Of a DNA stretch of 64,000 nucleotides, positions 20,667 through 31,795 are shown one piece after another. The position numbers and the translations under genes were made by a program. This DNA comes from Amoebophrya sp. A120 (Eukaryota > Sar > Dinophyceae > Syndiniales > Amoebophryaceae), in assembly GCA_905178155.1 (NCBI GenBank), contig CAJINV010000004.1, forward strand, positions 6,259,923-6,323,922. Direction: 5' to 3'. The notes under the pieces were generated by a model. That model was not told the DNA's origin. It ran no database searches and saw only the letters and a list, made by a program, of their open reading frames with translations. Every line of letters begins with the position of its first letter. Positions within the stretch are counted from its first letter, which is position 1.

Positions 20667-23600
20667 TCAGTACGCCGCGGAAAATTCCTCTAGCATCTGT
20701 TCTTGCTGCACCTCGACGACGCCCCAGCCGCCTTCTGTGCCCAAGATCTGGAGCTCCGACTGGTGCCATTTGCGCACCTCCGGCCGGTGCGCGATGCTGA
20801 AGAAGGTGATTTTGTCGTTTTGTGCCAGCAGGGAGTACAGTTTTTCCTGCACGTCCTGACTCACCGCACTGGTGGCTTTATGAGAGTGCACAACTCCCCC
20901 TCCCCCTCATTTATATGGCATGAACAGCAATACAACAACCGCCATCCGGAAACGGAATGCAGGTTTTGCATGACAAATTCACTTCGGACTGTAGTGCTGT
21001 TTGGGCTGCCAGAATCTGTCATGCAAAAAGTGCCAAAAGGCACAGGGCGCATTTGGTACTTTGCATGACAAATAAGGGGGAGGGGGAGTTGTGCACTCTT
21101 GTAAGCTTCGTCCAACGCTGCGAACGCCGGTTCGTGGAAGAGCAGACGCGCGAAGGACAGCTTCTGCCGTTCGCCGCCCGAGAGCATCTTCTCCCAATCC
21201 TGGCCCTTCTCTTCCAAACTATCAAATGCAAAAATGTCTGGGTCTGGAAACTTGTGATGCAAGACGGTCAATAAAAAATGCACTGTAATGCGCCCCCAAG
21301 CATGACAAGTTGCTTCGTGCTTCTGTGCTGCGTATTCCGCATGAGAAACTGCGTTTTTGCATGACAGGCGAGAGAGGCTGTTTGTGGCCACGCAACACAG
21401 ATTTAACGGCCATGCCAGATCAGCATGACAAATCTCGCAATCTTTCAGACCCAGACATTTTTACATTTGATACAAACGGGCCGTGTGCGACTCCAGGCCG
21501 ACTTGCTGTAGCAGATCCAGGATGCGGTCTGTTTTGATGTTTTTTTTTAAACAATTTTTGCCCAGTGCCAATCAGGTATAAGCAGGAAATCCGGCCGAAT
21601 ATAGAATTTTCTTCATCTGCTCCTAATTTTAGGGGATTGATGTGATGATGCATTTGGTAGGAGTAGGTAGCGATGCCGTTGTCTTGTGCGTCCACCAGCG
21701 CTGTTCGTTGTACAACAGGATAACACTTTATCAACACATGCAAATACTACCTTTTTCGACGACGTTGTGCCGCTCGGTTTTCCTCGGGTACCACACGTTA
21801 TCCAGCAACGTCCCATATCAAATGCAAAAATGTCTGGGTCTGGAAAAGTGTAGACTTGTCATGCAGATTTTCCATGACCCATGAGGTGAGGAATGCGGGA
21901 CTTAGCATGACAGACTCTACGAGGTCTCTGCCATGCCTATCTTGCATGAGAAACTCGCTTCCAACTTGGTCAAAAGTGTGCCGCTTTTGGCACTCATGCA
22001 ACACAGATTTTTGCATGCTTCAGATCTACTTACCATGACAAGTTGCATCCTTCCAGACCCAGACACTTTTGCATTTGATATCCCAACGCAGATGTAGGGA
22101 TTTTGCGGTAGGTAGAAGATCTGCGGACCCGCACGGTCCTGGTTGTGCAGCAACTCGTATCTGTCCATAGTTCTTCTAGAAGCGTTGTGGTGAACTGTAT
22201 CAAGAACCTGGTCGTGGTTTGGATTCTTGGCAGCAGAAGAAGTTCCTAACTCATGATGATCGTCGTGGTCGGCATGATGTGCGCCAGATGGCTGTTCGAA
22301 CACTACTTCCCCGACGGTTTCCTGCAGAAACTTCGCGGCCTGCCATGCGGTGCGCAGCAACCGCCGCCCCGGCGCCTCTGGGTCGATAATGGTGGGGAGG
22401 GAAAGGTCGAGGGGCCCAGTGCCGCGAGGGGCAAATTTGTTCAGATTTCTTATCAAATGTAAAAATGTCTGGGTCTGGAAGAATGCAAGTTTGTCATGCT
22501 TGTCTGGCATGACTCTTAAATCTGTCATGCACATTACCAAAGAGCCCCACTTTTCTGTCATGCAGAAACGTAGTTTGTCATGCAGAGTAGGCAACACCTA
22601 GAAGCTCAGAAGCTTGTCATGCTGAGCCAGCAATTGTGGCCTCCTCATGATACGCCACACAGCATCACAAGTTTCCAGACCCAGACATTTTTACATTTGA
22701 TATTTCTCCCCACACTACTGATGCTTTCCATTCCACCGGAGATCACCCGTGTCCGGCTCTTGCTGGAGGTCTTCTTCGGCACAGCAATATTGTCGGCCGT
22801 CTGCTCTGTGGAAATGCTAGTGGCGGTCCCGTCTTCGCTCGTCGGGCTGCTGCGGCTGTTCAACGACGGCCGCTTATTATTATTGTTATTCGCACCCGCT
22901 ACAGCTTTCGGACTCAGGAACGCAGCAGATGTTCTCGACCCGTGAAGTAGATGCTCATCCCGGTCCGCTGGCGGCGCCCGCGTGGAAACAATCACGTGCC
23001 CGAAGGCGGGCTTCCACAGCCCGGACAGTGTGCGGAACAAACTCGTCTTTCCGCAGCCGTTTTATCAAAAGGAAAAATACCCCCTCCCCATATCAAAACG
23101 AAATTTCTGATGCTGGATTTGAATACACAAATCAGCTCTGTCTTGCTGGAGAGGAATGCAGCCCCATACTGAGCCTAGGTAGAGAGGCTCTGGCCTAGGC
23201 GTCTAGCATGAGAAACGTCCGTGCTGTAGGCCCATCAGCATCACAAACCGCCTGCGCAATGCAGCGGAGCTTGTGGAGTTGCCTTCTTGCAAGAAAGACG
23301 TGATTTGAGGTAGCAAATCAGCAACACAAATTTTCGGAAACATTCCTTTTCGATATGGGGAGGGGGGTTTTTTCCTCTTAATACGTTCGGGCCGGACACC
23401 AGCACGTTGCAGCCCTTGCGGACCATCATGTTCAGGTTGCGCACCAGCAACCGCCCGTCCGGGGTGTAGACCGTCAGATTGCTGAAACGCACAAATTCGT
23501 TGTGGATCTGCTCCATCATTCTCTTCCGTTGCTGCACCTGCTGCTTCAGCTGCGAGGCCACGTGCTTGGCCGCGAGAATGTTGTGGATCCCGAAAGACTC

Positions 23601-26600
23601 CGAATTCGTGCTATTCCGGCGCTGGTCGACGGAAGAGGTGGAAGCCGAAGGAGCTGTACCATTTGTAAAATCTGCGGCTCCTGCAGTGCCGGCACTTGTA
23701 GTGGTCTCCGCCGTGCTATTGCTAGCTGCACTTTGCTTCTTACCCTTGTTTCTCTTTCCCTTTTTGCCGCTGCCTTTGCTACCCCTATCGGCTTCTTTCA
23801 GCTGCTCCTCTGCAGAAGTCGTCTGCTGGTGCCCGCTCGTGGTTGGCGGTGGTTGTACGACGATCTTCGGTGAAGAGCCCACACTGGGCAGCTGCTGCTG
23901 CTGCTGCGGTACCGCCCCGACCGCGCGCACCCGAGGACCTCCGGAAGCAGATGTGCCGCCGGCATTTAATGTTCCCCCAACTACCGGGCCGCCTGTAGCA
24001 GTACTAGTCCCCAACGACCCGCCGACCATCGGGGTCGCTAGAATGCCGGCGGACGTAACTACCGCGTGCTGTGACAAGCTGGAGGCGCTTTGGAACGTAG
24101 AACCAGCTCCGAACATCTTCATCCTGCCTGCACCTCCTCCGACAGTGTGCAAGTTTGCGTTCCCTCCACTGGCGCCGCCGAGCAGTACCATGCCCGCAGC
24201 ATCGTCCGTGGTAAAAGAAGCGTAGCGTTGCAAACCCCGCGGGGCTAGGTTGCTTGTTCCAGTACTGCCAGCATCGGACTTCTTCTGTTGTTTCCTCGGA
24301 ACCACGGCTGTTGAGAGAGCCAGCGTAGAAGTACTACTACAAGTATCCGGCACTTGCAGCAGATTGTTCGCCTTGAAGATGCTGTTATTTTTTCCGGCGG
24401 ATGTTGCCGAACCAACATCATGCCCTGTCGTTTTGTTCGAATGGGGCACGACCGCACTCCCAGAATTTGAATTCTTCGACGAACTCTTGCTAACAGAACC
24501 ACCTCCGAAAGGCGCAAACTGCTCGCGCAGGAACTCCCAGCCGGCAGAAGCCAGCATGTTGCCAAAGGATATCCGCTCTTCGTGCTGCGCCCCCGCAAGG
24601 TCTTGTTCAGCAGTAGTGGTCCTCGTGCCACTTGTTTGTTCCGCCTCCGCCATCGAGAGACGAGCGCCGCTGTCGAGTAACGCGCCGTCCAGGGCGTCAC
24701 TTGTCGAGATTCGTCGCGGCCCCTGCCTTCTCCTCGGCTCGGGTTGGTCCTTCTCACTGTCGTGGTCGTTGCTTTGGTGGTCCTTCACCGCAAGTTTATT
24801 CCCTGTCGAAGCTGCACCAGCACCACTCTGTGCACTACTATCCAGCATGCAGTGGTCGAGAATTTCCGTGACTCGGATCGTGTAGCCCTGCAGGATGTGC
24901 AGCTTGTTGACCGCCAGGATCAATTCCCCGATCGCGCCCGCCGCGTGGCGGATCAGGGAGTCCGCCGTGCGGTGCCGCCCGAGCACTTCCGTCTTCGTCA
25001 GTGTGCCCGCGGCGTACTTCATCATCAGCGGGTAGCTGATCGCGGCCATGCCGATGATCGAAGCACAGTACTTCACGGTCCACTGGTCCAGCAAGTTCTG
25101 CCGGAACTTCGCCCACGCCAAAGCGCCCTTGAAGTGCAACAACGAGTGCAGTTTGTCGTCCAGTAGCGCGTGCTCCCGGGACTCCCCGCCGAGAAAGGCC
25201 ACCTCCTCCGCGTGCACGCGCAATCGTTGGTGGGCGCTGGAGAACGCGGACTGCAACCCGGCCTCGGCCGCCTTCAGCCGCGAGAACGGCGGTTTTTGCA
25301 AGCCGAGAAAAAAGGCGTTCACCATGAAATACGCGTACAGCAGCATGGGGGACTGGAACCCGAGCGTGGCGAACAGCGCGCGGGAGCTGAGAACCACGTC
25401 CAGCAGCGGTTTCAACGTGTGGCCGTAGAGGTGCACCAATTCGTGGCAAAATTCCCCGATGTCCTCACTAATCCGCTTATCCGCATTGAACTGCTGAACC
25501 GCGGATGAGGAGGATGTCGCTTCCGCAGGAGCTGCTCCGTCAGGAGATGCACCAGTACTAGCGTTCTTGTTAAAGGGATCTGCTCCACCACCCCCTGCTC
25601 TCGACGAGGATGGAGTTTTGGAGGGTGGAAGCAGCTTCAGATTGTCCATCGAGCCACCGCGGCTTCTAGAAGCAGATGTACCAGAAGAAATACTTGAGGA
25701 TCCGGCTTGTAGCTTCGCCGCTTTGGAGGTATCATTCTGCTTATTGTTCTTGCTCGCCGAAACACCCGAGGTGGAAGCAGGAGTAGTTTTGGAAGATGCG
25801 ACGATTCCTATCTCTTCGTCAGTGCTACCACCAGCTGCGGTAGTTTTATTCGTCAGCGCCGAAACCATAGCCTTCCTCCCGGCGCCGCTCGCGACCGCGG
25901 GGTAGGCCAGGTAGTAGTAACTTCGGTTCGCCAGGTACTGTTCATGGATGGTTTCCGTGGCCTTGTGCTGCAAAGACTCCGCGATGTATTCCTCACACCA
26001 CTTCAAAACGCTGTTCACCCAGGCGGACAAACCCCCATAGCTCAAAAACCGGTAGGCGTACAGGATGAACTTATCCCAGCTACCCTCGATCACCGTGGCC
26101 GTGGCTTCGCCGTACAGCTCCGAGATCCGGATGGAAAGCCAGGACCGGAGAAAGAGGAAAATCCCGTGCACCCCGAACCAGACCGCCTGCTTCGCGCCAA
26201 TCGCAATGCGCAAAAGGGAGAGCAGCCGCCCCTCGTCGGACCGCTCTCCTGGTTCAACATCCGTGCCTTCTTCTCCTGCGGGAAGATCTTTTTCATTCCC
26301 GTCTGAAGTCTTCGATTTGCTCCTGCTCCGTCGCCGGGACGGATTTCTACTTTTCCCGAAGAGCGCGTTGCTCAACCTTTTGGAGAGATAAAGCAGAATC
26401 GCCTTCAGCTTCAGCAAAAGCAGGTTTTTCTGCTTGCTCGCCTTCTTGCCTATGTTGTAGCCCGTGGCCTGCTGCACCAGATTCTTATACAACCCGAGAA
26501 AACGCCAGCGGAAGTACAGGCAAAGAACCGCATTCACGCTGCAGCCCGCCACGAAAATCCGCAGGGGGGTCGCGTTCTATCCTGTGCAAAACTATCGTAC

Positions 26601-26755
26601 TCGTAGTAATCGCAGTCATGCATTACAAATCTTTTTATCAAGGCAAATCCGCATTACAAATTCCATTTCTCATGCTAAGGAAATTTTAATATGCATTTAT
26701 ACGAGTACGATACTTTTGCAATTGATACGTTCTGCACCGAAATCAAAGGCCGCAT
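20667..26755 (-). CDS. ABC half transporter, ABCD (peroxisomal fatty acyl-CoA) type
   Basis: ATG 26755 to TGA 20667. Exons: 26728-26755, 23384-26577, 22703-23062, 22081-22450, 21751-21815, 21473-21528, 21104-21219, 20667-20878; six introners and one GT-AG intron (21529-21750) are removed, giving 1,456 residues in frame. The N-terminal membrane domain (to about residue 590) holds the ABCD-like [12 protein letters not shown] motif. The C-terminal ATPase has Walker [12 protein letters not shown]-loop [11 protein letters not shown], signature LSGGERQK, Walker B AALDEATSA and H-loop [12 protein letters not shown] followed by EGGWG, all typical of ABCD proteins, which carry acyl-CoA into peroxisomes as dimers. 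A linker of about 400 Ser/Thr/Gly-rich residues separates the two domains, and another low-complexity insert lies between 22703 and 23000. These make the protein about twice the usual 650-750 residues. Subfamily assignment is from motifs only. Confidence 0.92.
20879..21103. mobile_element. Introner, family D, 225 bp
   Basis: TATGAGAGTGCACAACTCCC start, GAGTTGTGCACTCTTGTA end. Flanks GGCTT and AGCTT match at four of five. Removal joins AALDEA to TSAVSQ, inside the Walker B / D-loop motif of the ABC transporter. Confidence 0.92.
21220..21472. mobile_element. Introner, family A, 253 bp
   Basis: TATCAAATGC start, ACATTTGATA end. Perfect CAAAC flanks. Removal joins ESHTARL to [15 protein letters not shown] just upstream of the ABC signature. 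Confidence 0.93.
21816..22080. mobile_element. Introner, family A, 265 bp
   Basis: TATCAAATGC start, GCATTTGATA end. Perfect TCCCA flanks. Removal joins NPYICVG to TLLDNVWYP after the Q-loop. Confidence 0.93.
22451..22702. mobile_element. Introner, family A, 252 bp
   Basis: TATCAAATGT start, ACATTTGATA end. Perfect TTTCT flanks. Removal joins ISSVGRN to LNKFAPRG. Confidence 0.93.
23063..23383. mobile_element. Introner, family C, 321 bp, inside Walker A
   Basis: TATCAAAAGGAAAAATACCC start, inverted end CTCTTAATA with GGGGAGGGG inside. Flanks CGTTT and CGTTC match at four of five. Removal rebuilds GPN-GCGKT, the ATP-binding P-loop. No AG is available at the 3' boundary. Confidence 0.94.
26578..26727. 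mobile_element. Introner, family B, 150 bp
   Basis: TATCCTGTGCAAAACTATCG start, GATACTTTTGCAATTGATA end. Perfect CGTTC flanks. Removal joins a 28-nt first exon (MRPLISVQN) to [10 protein letters not shown] and supplies the ATG start of the ABC transporter. Confidence 0.9.
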
Positions 26756-27657
26756 CTTCTTCCTTGTATGGTCAGGAACAGGTGGGAGAGGTGTTGAAGT
26801 CTCCACTCGTCGGGCCGTCCGGACGAGATATCACACCGTCGAAGTATTGCTTAAATTTCTGTCACCTCCGGTGGGATAAATATCGCTGTGTCGTTATTGT
26901 GAAACAGTAACAGAGGAAACGAAACGAGAAACAATAACAACTCGACGCATCGTACAAAATTGGACGAAACAATGAATACGTAGAGTGGGTGGAGCTGGAC
27001 GGGTGGGAAATAACGAATGGAGGACAAGTTTGCAAACCTGAAGCTATGTGTGTGTGGGAAACAAAGTGACTTTGACTTTGGTATAGAAAATCAATATCGT
27101 TGTACCGATGGACCTCTTGGCGCTCGACAAGTAAACCGAAAAAACACAGAAAGCATGTCTAGACGCGTCCAACAAAACGGTCTTCATGTACCAAAATCGC
27201 TCGTGGGATTACCTAGCTACACTGAGGCCACTTTCCTGCTCGTTCCTCTTTTCGCGTCTGGTCTCTTCGAAGTCAAGAGAGTCTTGGCCCTCGACAGCAC
27301 GCCACCTTCACGTCTTTCAGTCACAGAACTCAAAAAATTTTTTCTTCACAAACCGAGTTGTGGGAGGTCAACTGCTTTAGCCTTCAAAAAAAAACCGATA
27401 GAATTAACGCTGCGATGAGGATCCGGAGCTATCACGCAATCGAAACCGATTTGAAATTTTCTTTTGTGTAATTTCTGCACCGAACAAGAACGATTTTGGT
27501 TGTATGCCTGCTATGCATAGATACTACAGCCATGAGCAGTGATTAGGCCTGGCGTATGATCAAAAGAAAAACTGCTCACGCGTCGCTTTAGTTCGACCAG
27601 TTTGCAGGATCTATGCTGTGACATCATCTCGTTGGTCCACCACATTTATTATCGCAG
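26756..27657. other. Intergenic, no supported gene
   Basis: Spacer between the small protein's stop and the ABC transporter start. A 133-codon plus-strand ORF (27017-27418) is present but has no recognisable domain and opposes the direction of every supported gene. No repeats seen. Confidence 0.5.
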
Positions 27658-28131
27658 TCATTTCAAAAGCTTTTCGACGAGCCCGCGCACCTGCGGTACA
27701 ATCTTTTTGTGTTTCGGGTCTCGCGGCCACGGAGACGAAGCACTTCGCATTTTGATGTCCTTTCGCTTGCATTTCGCCCGCGGACGGAGAAACACGAAGG
27801 AGCCTTCTTCTGGAGCACCATCTTGTTCACACGCGTCATCAACATCGGCACACGTCACTAAGTTACCGTGTCTTCCGTCGTAGAAGTGTTCCCAAGCAAG
27901 CGCCGGACGGAGCCACCAGCCCCAGTGGTCCAAGATTCTCCCCGGATGAAAAAGGGTATTTCTCATCGACGACAAGGTGCTTCTCGACAGCGTAGTTGTA
28001 GTTGTGTGTGGAACCGTGTAGAAGGCCGTCAAAAAAGCAGGAGTTTGAAGCAGCGGAAAGAACGCTGACCGCACCGCCCGGGAGAGGACGATTGCGGGAG
28101 CGGCAAAAGCTGACGAACTACTTGCAGCCAT
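27658..28131 (-). CDS. Small basic protein, possibly mitochondrial
   Basis: Single exon of 157 residues from ATG 28131 to TGA 27658. The first 35 residues (MAASSSSAFAAPAIVLSRAV and on) are rich in Ala, Ser and Arg and lack acidic residues, as in a mitochondrial presequence. The C-terminal third is basic (KCKRKDIKMRS, RDPKHKKIVPQVRG), which would suit a ribosomal or nucleic-acid-binding protein. I do not recognise the family; the ribosomal idea is only a guess from composition. It lies 372 bp downstream of the exoribonuclease stop on the same strand. Confidence 0.55.
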   Translation of the reverse strand: MAASSSSAFAAPAIVLSRAVRSAFFPLLQTPAFLTAFYTVPHTTTTTLSRSTLSSMRNTLFHPGRILDHWGWWLRPALAWEHFYDGRHGNLVTCADVDDACEQDGAPEEGSFVFLRPRAKCKRKDIKMRSASSPWPRDPKHKKIVPQVRGLVEKLLK

Positions 28132-28503
28132 TTTCTCAAAGTCAAGACGAGGTCCTCGTCTGGGCGACCAATTTAACAGGTCTTGGAAAACGTATTAAAC
28201 TCGATGCTTCTAGCCGCGTTTTTGTGTGTAGAAAATTCAAATTGCGAGATTAAACAGAGATTTGATCTCAGGGAAATCAACGACGATCGAGAACAAACAA
28301 GCATCCATCTTGGGGTGCTTTCACTGAAGACGGGTTCGAACACGAAACAAGCCGGGACGAGGGTCTCCGCTCCTCGACACCATTGAAACGCTATGCTATA
28401 GAAATAATTTACACAAATCACAAAGAATTACGCTGCGTTTTGTCATGTTGCAGGCGTCGGGGGACATGAGTTGATATTCCTGTGCACATGAACTATTCTT
28501 GCT
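28132..28503. other. Short intergenic spacer
   Basis: Between the exoribonuclease stop and the start of the small basic protein. No ORF, repeat or introner supported. Confidence 0.6.
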
Positions 28504-30963
28504 TCAGCTTCTGTATGTTGTGGCATAGTATCTTCTTTGCTTCGCGACTGCTTTCGGGCCCAGCAGTTTGCGCACGTAGCTGTCTAAAACGTAAAGGTCG
28601 ATTTTATCGATGTCGGTAAATTCCGTTCTGCGCCACCTCGCGACCTTCGCGATGTGTTTTTCTTTGTCTGCCAGCCTGGTCTCATATTCCTTGAGGAGAC
28701 GCTCCAACTCCGCTGAAATTTCTATGGGACAAGTAGTAGTCGAAGCATCTTTTACTGTTGTTCCCTTGTTTTTGTTTATCGCCCCAGCCCCGCCTCTGCC
28801 AAAATTCCGGCGCAGGTCCTGTACCTTTTCGATTCCTGCGTTCGCGAGCGACTCGCTTTTCCGCACGTATTCCGACAGCGCTTCGTGCGCCGCCGTCTCG
28901 AGAGCGGAGAACCGCTTTGTTTCTGCCATGAAGGCGAGTAGCTGCCGTTCCTTTTCACGAAAAGAGGAGAGGAAGCCAGCGGGTTTTTGAAACAGAGTCA
29001 TCACCGCCTTCCACTGCGAGAGCTCCAGGACCGAGCTGAGGCGATGAACAGGGACCACGGAGAGACACCGCGTCAAGGGCAGAAGCGGCTTGGTGGCTTG
29101 AAGTGATCCTTCGATGTCATTATGGTCTTCGGCAACGTAGTAATCTGCATCTCCTTCACCTTTCGATTCTTCATTTCTATTTTGCCCGATCCAAATTTGT
29201 TCCTTCACACCCGGCCCGAGGAGACTCGTGAATTCAGCTTGATTTCGTCGCATATAGCCGACAAGCTGCTCGCCCGTCAGCATGCTGCGACTACTGTCGG
29301 GCTGAGGATGTTTCACCGCTGGGGCTTCCTGACCCGAACTGTTGGCTACTACGTCCTCGTCAGAAGCCACGTCGAAAGCAGAAAAGCCAAAATCAAACGT
29401 GTAGGGGTAACCGTGGCTGTAACAATCCAAGGTCCACAGCATAGCACGAAAGTAATCGCGACTGCGTCTGTCGAGTCCAAGTGGTGCAGCCGCTTCACTT
29501 TGGGAAGATGGACAGTTTTTGCCTTTCCCAGCCGCGCCCTTCTTGCCGGAAGAGGCTCCCTTTTTCAGCATCCCCTTACTATTTCGTGCTTTGACATCAG
29601 AGCTGCCTCCATCCACTCCGTTTTCATCTCCGAGCAAGATCTCTTCTAGCGTGGACGTGGAGGCAGTTCCAGTGCAAAACCGGTGGTAACAGTAATACCA
29701 TTTTTGATACACCTTCCCGGACTCCACTTCCTCCAGCGGACTAAAGCGGTACTGGTCCCCACCGCTTTGCGACACGCGGACCACCTTCACGATGCCCCAC
29801 TTGTCGGGCTCGTGCGCTTGAAAGTTTTTCCGCGCGGTTATTTCGGTGTACTTTCTCCACCGGGCGTTTACGTTCCACGCACCGTTTAAGCTCACCCCGG
29901 GTACGTAATCATTCCCCTGGAGCATCGAGAGAAAGGTGAAGTCCCGGCGAAGGGTGAGTTCGTGGTCTGAAGGTTTCGCGAAGAACCCTGATGGCGGCTG
30001 CGGACGAGCAGTAGTAGTAGACAACAACGCAGCCTGAAGTTTTCGCACGTCGATGAAATGTGCGCCGGAAGACGGTTTGTTTTTCAGTTTGCCGCCTTCA
30101 GCAAAGTTGAAGTAAAGCTGGGACTGGTTTAACCTTTCTGCGGCGTTCAAACCGCACAGCAGCAGGTCGGAATCCCCCCCGAGGATGACGTGACAAAACG
30201 TCGGTCGACTAGAACACCACGACGAGGATCCCTTCTGCTCTTCCCTTGCCCTCGCCGCCTCGTAGTATTCTTCTTCGTTGATCGCTTCGATGATCTTGTG
30301 CTCCCCCTCCCCGGGCACGTCCGCGTCACTGAACACGATTTTGGTTATCACCTCGCCTCGTTTGCGCACAAACTTCTGGCAAAAATGCGCTTCCACGCGG
30401 TTTTTCAGCAACGTCTGCATCACCTCCGTGCCCGGGGTCAGCGCCTGCCGCCAGAAGCTGCTCTCGTCCTTGCGTCGGCGGTCGCGACTGACGAGCAGCT
30501 TCGCGCGCGATCCGGGGCCGTCGAAGAAGAGAAAAATGCGGAGTGCAGAGGAAGTGGAGGATGTTCTTTGATGGTCAACATCCAGGTAAGGCGCAACGGC
30601 GTCATTCAGTGCGGATATGACTTTGCGCAGAAAGACCTCGATCTCCGCATCTTTTGCCACAGGGTCGTCAAAACGAGCGTCGTGCCAGACGAAGGAGATT
30701 TTTTCTACGTCTAGTTTATTTTCCTCGTGATCTTTATTTGATACTCCATCAGGACCAGTACTACTTGAAACAGCCTGCGATCTCCTCTTCTCGCTTGCCT
30801 TCTTTTTCGCGCCGCCACGGCTTCCGCTTGCTGTGTGGAGTAGGAAGTTTCCATCGATGTAGAGGTGCGTGGTGCGTGCGGGAATGGTCGCGGCAGTTGA
30901 AGCGTCGACCTTTATACCAGGAAAAAGGCCTTCCACACTCGGAATCAACTTGGAAATACCCAT
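28504..30963 (-). CDS. XRN-family 5'-3' exoribonuclease, intronless
   Basis: Single exon of 819 residues. I choose ATG 30963 because MGISKLIPSVEGLFPGI aligns with the family's MG(V/I)P-F start; the frame stays open 19 codons upstream. XRN enzymes degrade 5'-monophosphorylated RNA. Motifs: HLYIDGNFLLHTA, LFFDGPGSRAKL, the basic and aromatic segment DESSFWRQALTPGTEVM, then VFSDADVPGEGEHKIIEAI and ILGGDSDLLLCGL, which hold the metal-binding acidic residues. Later comes DFTFLSMLQGNDYVPGVSLNG, also conserved. Ser-rich insertions separate the blocks, and the C-terminus is a short helical tail without the extra domains of long XRN1 proteins. Whether it is cytoplasmic or nuclear cannot be told. It lacks introns and introners altogether. 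Confidence 0.93.
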   Translation of the reverse strand: MGISKLIPSVEGLFPGIKVDASTAATIPARTTHLYIDGNFLLHTASGSRGGAKKKASEKRRSQAVSSSTGPDGVSNKDHEENKLDVEKISFVWHDARFDDPVAKDAEIEVFLRKVISALNDAVAPYLDVDHQRTSSTSSALRIFLFFDGPGSRAKLLVSRDRRRKDESSFWRQALTPGTEVMQTLLKNRVEAHFCQKFVRKRGEVITKIVFSDADVPGEGEHKIIEAINEEEYYEAARAREEQKGSSSWCSSRPTFCHVILGGDSDLLLCGLNAAERLNQSQLYFNFAEGGKLKNKPSSGAHFIDVRKLQAALLSTTTARPQPPSGFFAKPSDHELTLRRDFTFLSMLQGNDYVPGVSLNGAWNVNARWRKYTEITARKNFQAHEPDKWGIVKVVRVSQSGGDQYRFSPLEEVESGKVYQKWYYCYHRFCTGTASTSTLEEILLGDENGVDGGSSDVKARNSKGMLKKGASSGKKGAAGKGKNCPSSQSEAAAPLGLDRRSRDYFRAMLWTLDCYSHGYPYTFDFGFSAFDVASDEDVVANSSGQEAPAVKHPQPDSSRSMLTGEQLVGYMRRNQAEFTSLLGPGVKEQIWIGQNRNEESKGEGDADYYVAEDHNDIEGSLQATKPLLPLTRCLSVVPVHRLSSVLELSQWKAVMTLFQKPAGFLSSFREKERQLLAFMAETKRFSALETAAHEALSEYVRKSESLANAGIEKVQDLRRNFGRGGAGAINKNKGTTVKDASTTTCPIEISAELERLLKEYETRLADKEKHIAKVARWRRTEFTDIDKIDLYVLDSYVRKLLGPKAVAKQRRYYATTYRS

Positions 30964-31795
30964 TTTTTTCAAAAACTGACGTTCACGTTTGTACAACTCG
31001 TGATAAAGAGAGACATACACATCACAGCCTGAGGCTATGTACTATTTTTAATTCAGTGTCAGTACAACAGCGCAGCGCGACTATCTATGATACCCACTCA
31101 GGTCGTGGGCACGATGATGATGAGCCTCCTGGGTTCATCGAAAAGTGCACTCTATGTCTAATTGTAATTACCTTGCTCTACTAGGAAGCAAATATCTTCA
31201 ATCCCCCTAGCCGTACAAACTGTTCCGATCGTTCATAGCAGATCCAAATCTACTTCCTGCGGTTCCTGCTGTTTCGCGCTCGTCACTGGCTCCACCCCAC
31301 TCAACAAAACGAACTGCTGAATAGAATAAAAGTACGCACTGAGCACGTCGTGCCAAGCGGTGACTGCACCAGACAAGATGCTGCATTTTTTGCGACCTTC
31401 TCACTTGAAATCATTGTTCATTTTCGATCCAATTCATAGCGCAGCTACTGTGGTGCTTTCCTCGTTCATTTTTATGCAAAAACGATAGTAGTAGAGCCGT
31501 GCTGTAAGTAAACATTATGACAACTTCTACGCGCAACATAGTACCACGACTGCTTCTTCTACCTGTGTTAATGTGTTGATTTTATCGTGTAACTCCTCTA
31601 CTTTCATCTTTGTTAATACCTATTCTTCAAGTTGTGTCATTTGCTTCCTGCGTTTTTTTCATTCTCTAAAAACTCGACTACGACTTCTATTGATTGTTAC
31701 AATTAGAGTCTTGATTATCAAGACACTCGGCGTCAACATTTCTCGCTGCACCTCCGGCGTTCAACTCTACAACCGAAAACTGCGAAAAAAAATCG
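30964..31795. other. Intergenic, no gene seen
   Basis: AT-richer spacer between the kinesin stop and the exoribonuclease start. Only short unrelated ORFs. No introner. Confidence 0.6.

Noticed and set aside
2145-23383. CRISPR array or bacterial repeat elements
   Set aside because: Repeats come in inverted pairs around variable interiors within eukaryotic coding sequence, not as spaced direct repeats.
27017-27418. 133-codon plus-strand ORF
   Set aside because: No domain, composition typical of noncoding translation, and opposite to every supported gene.
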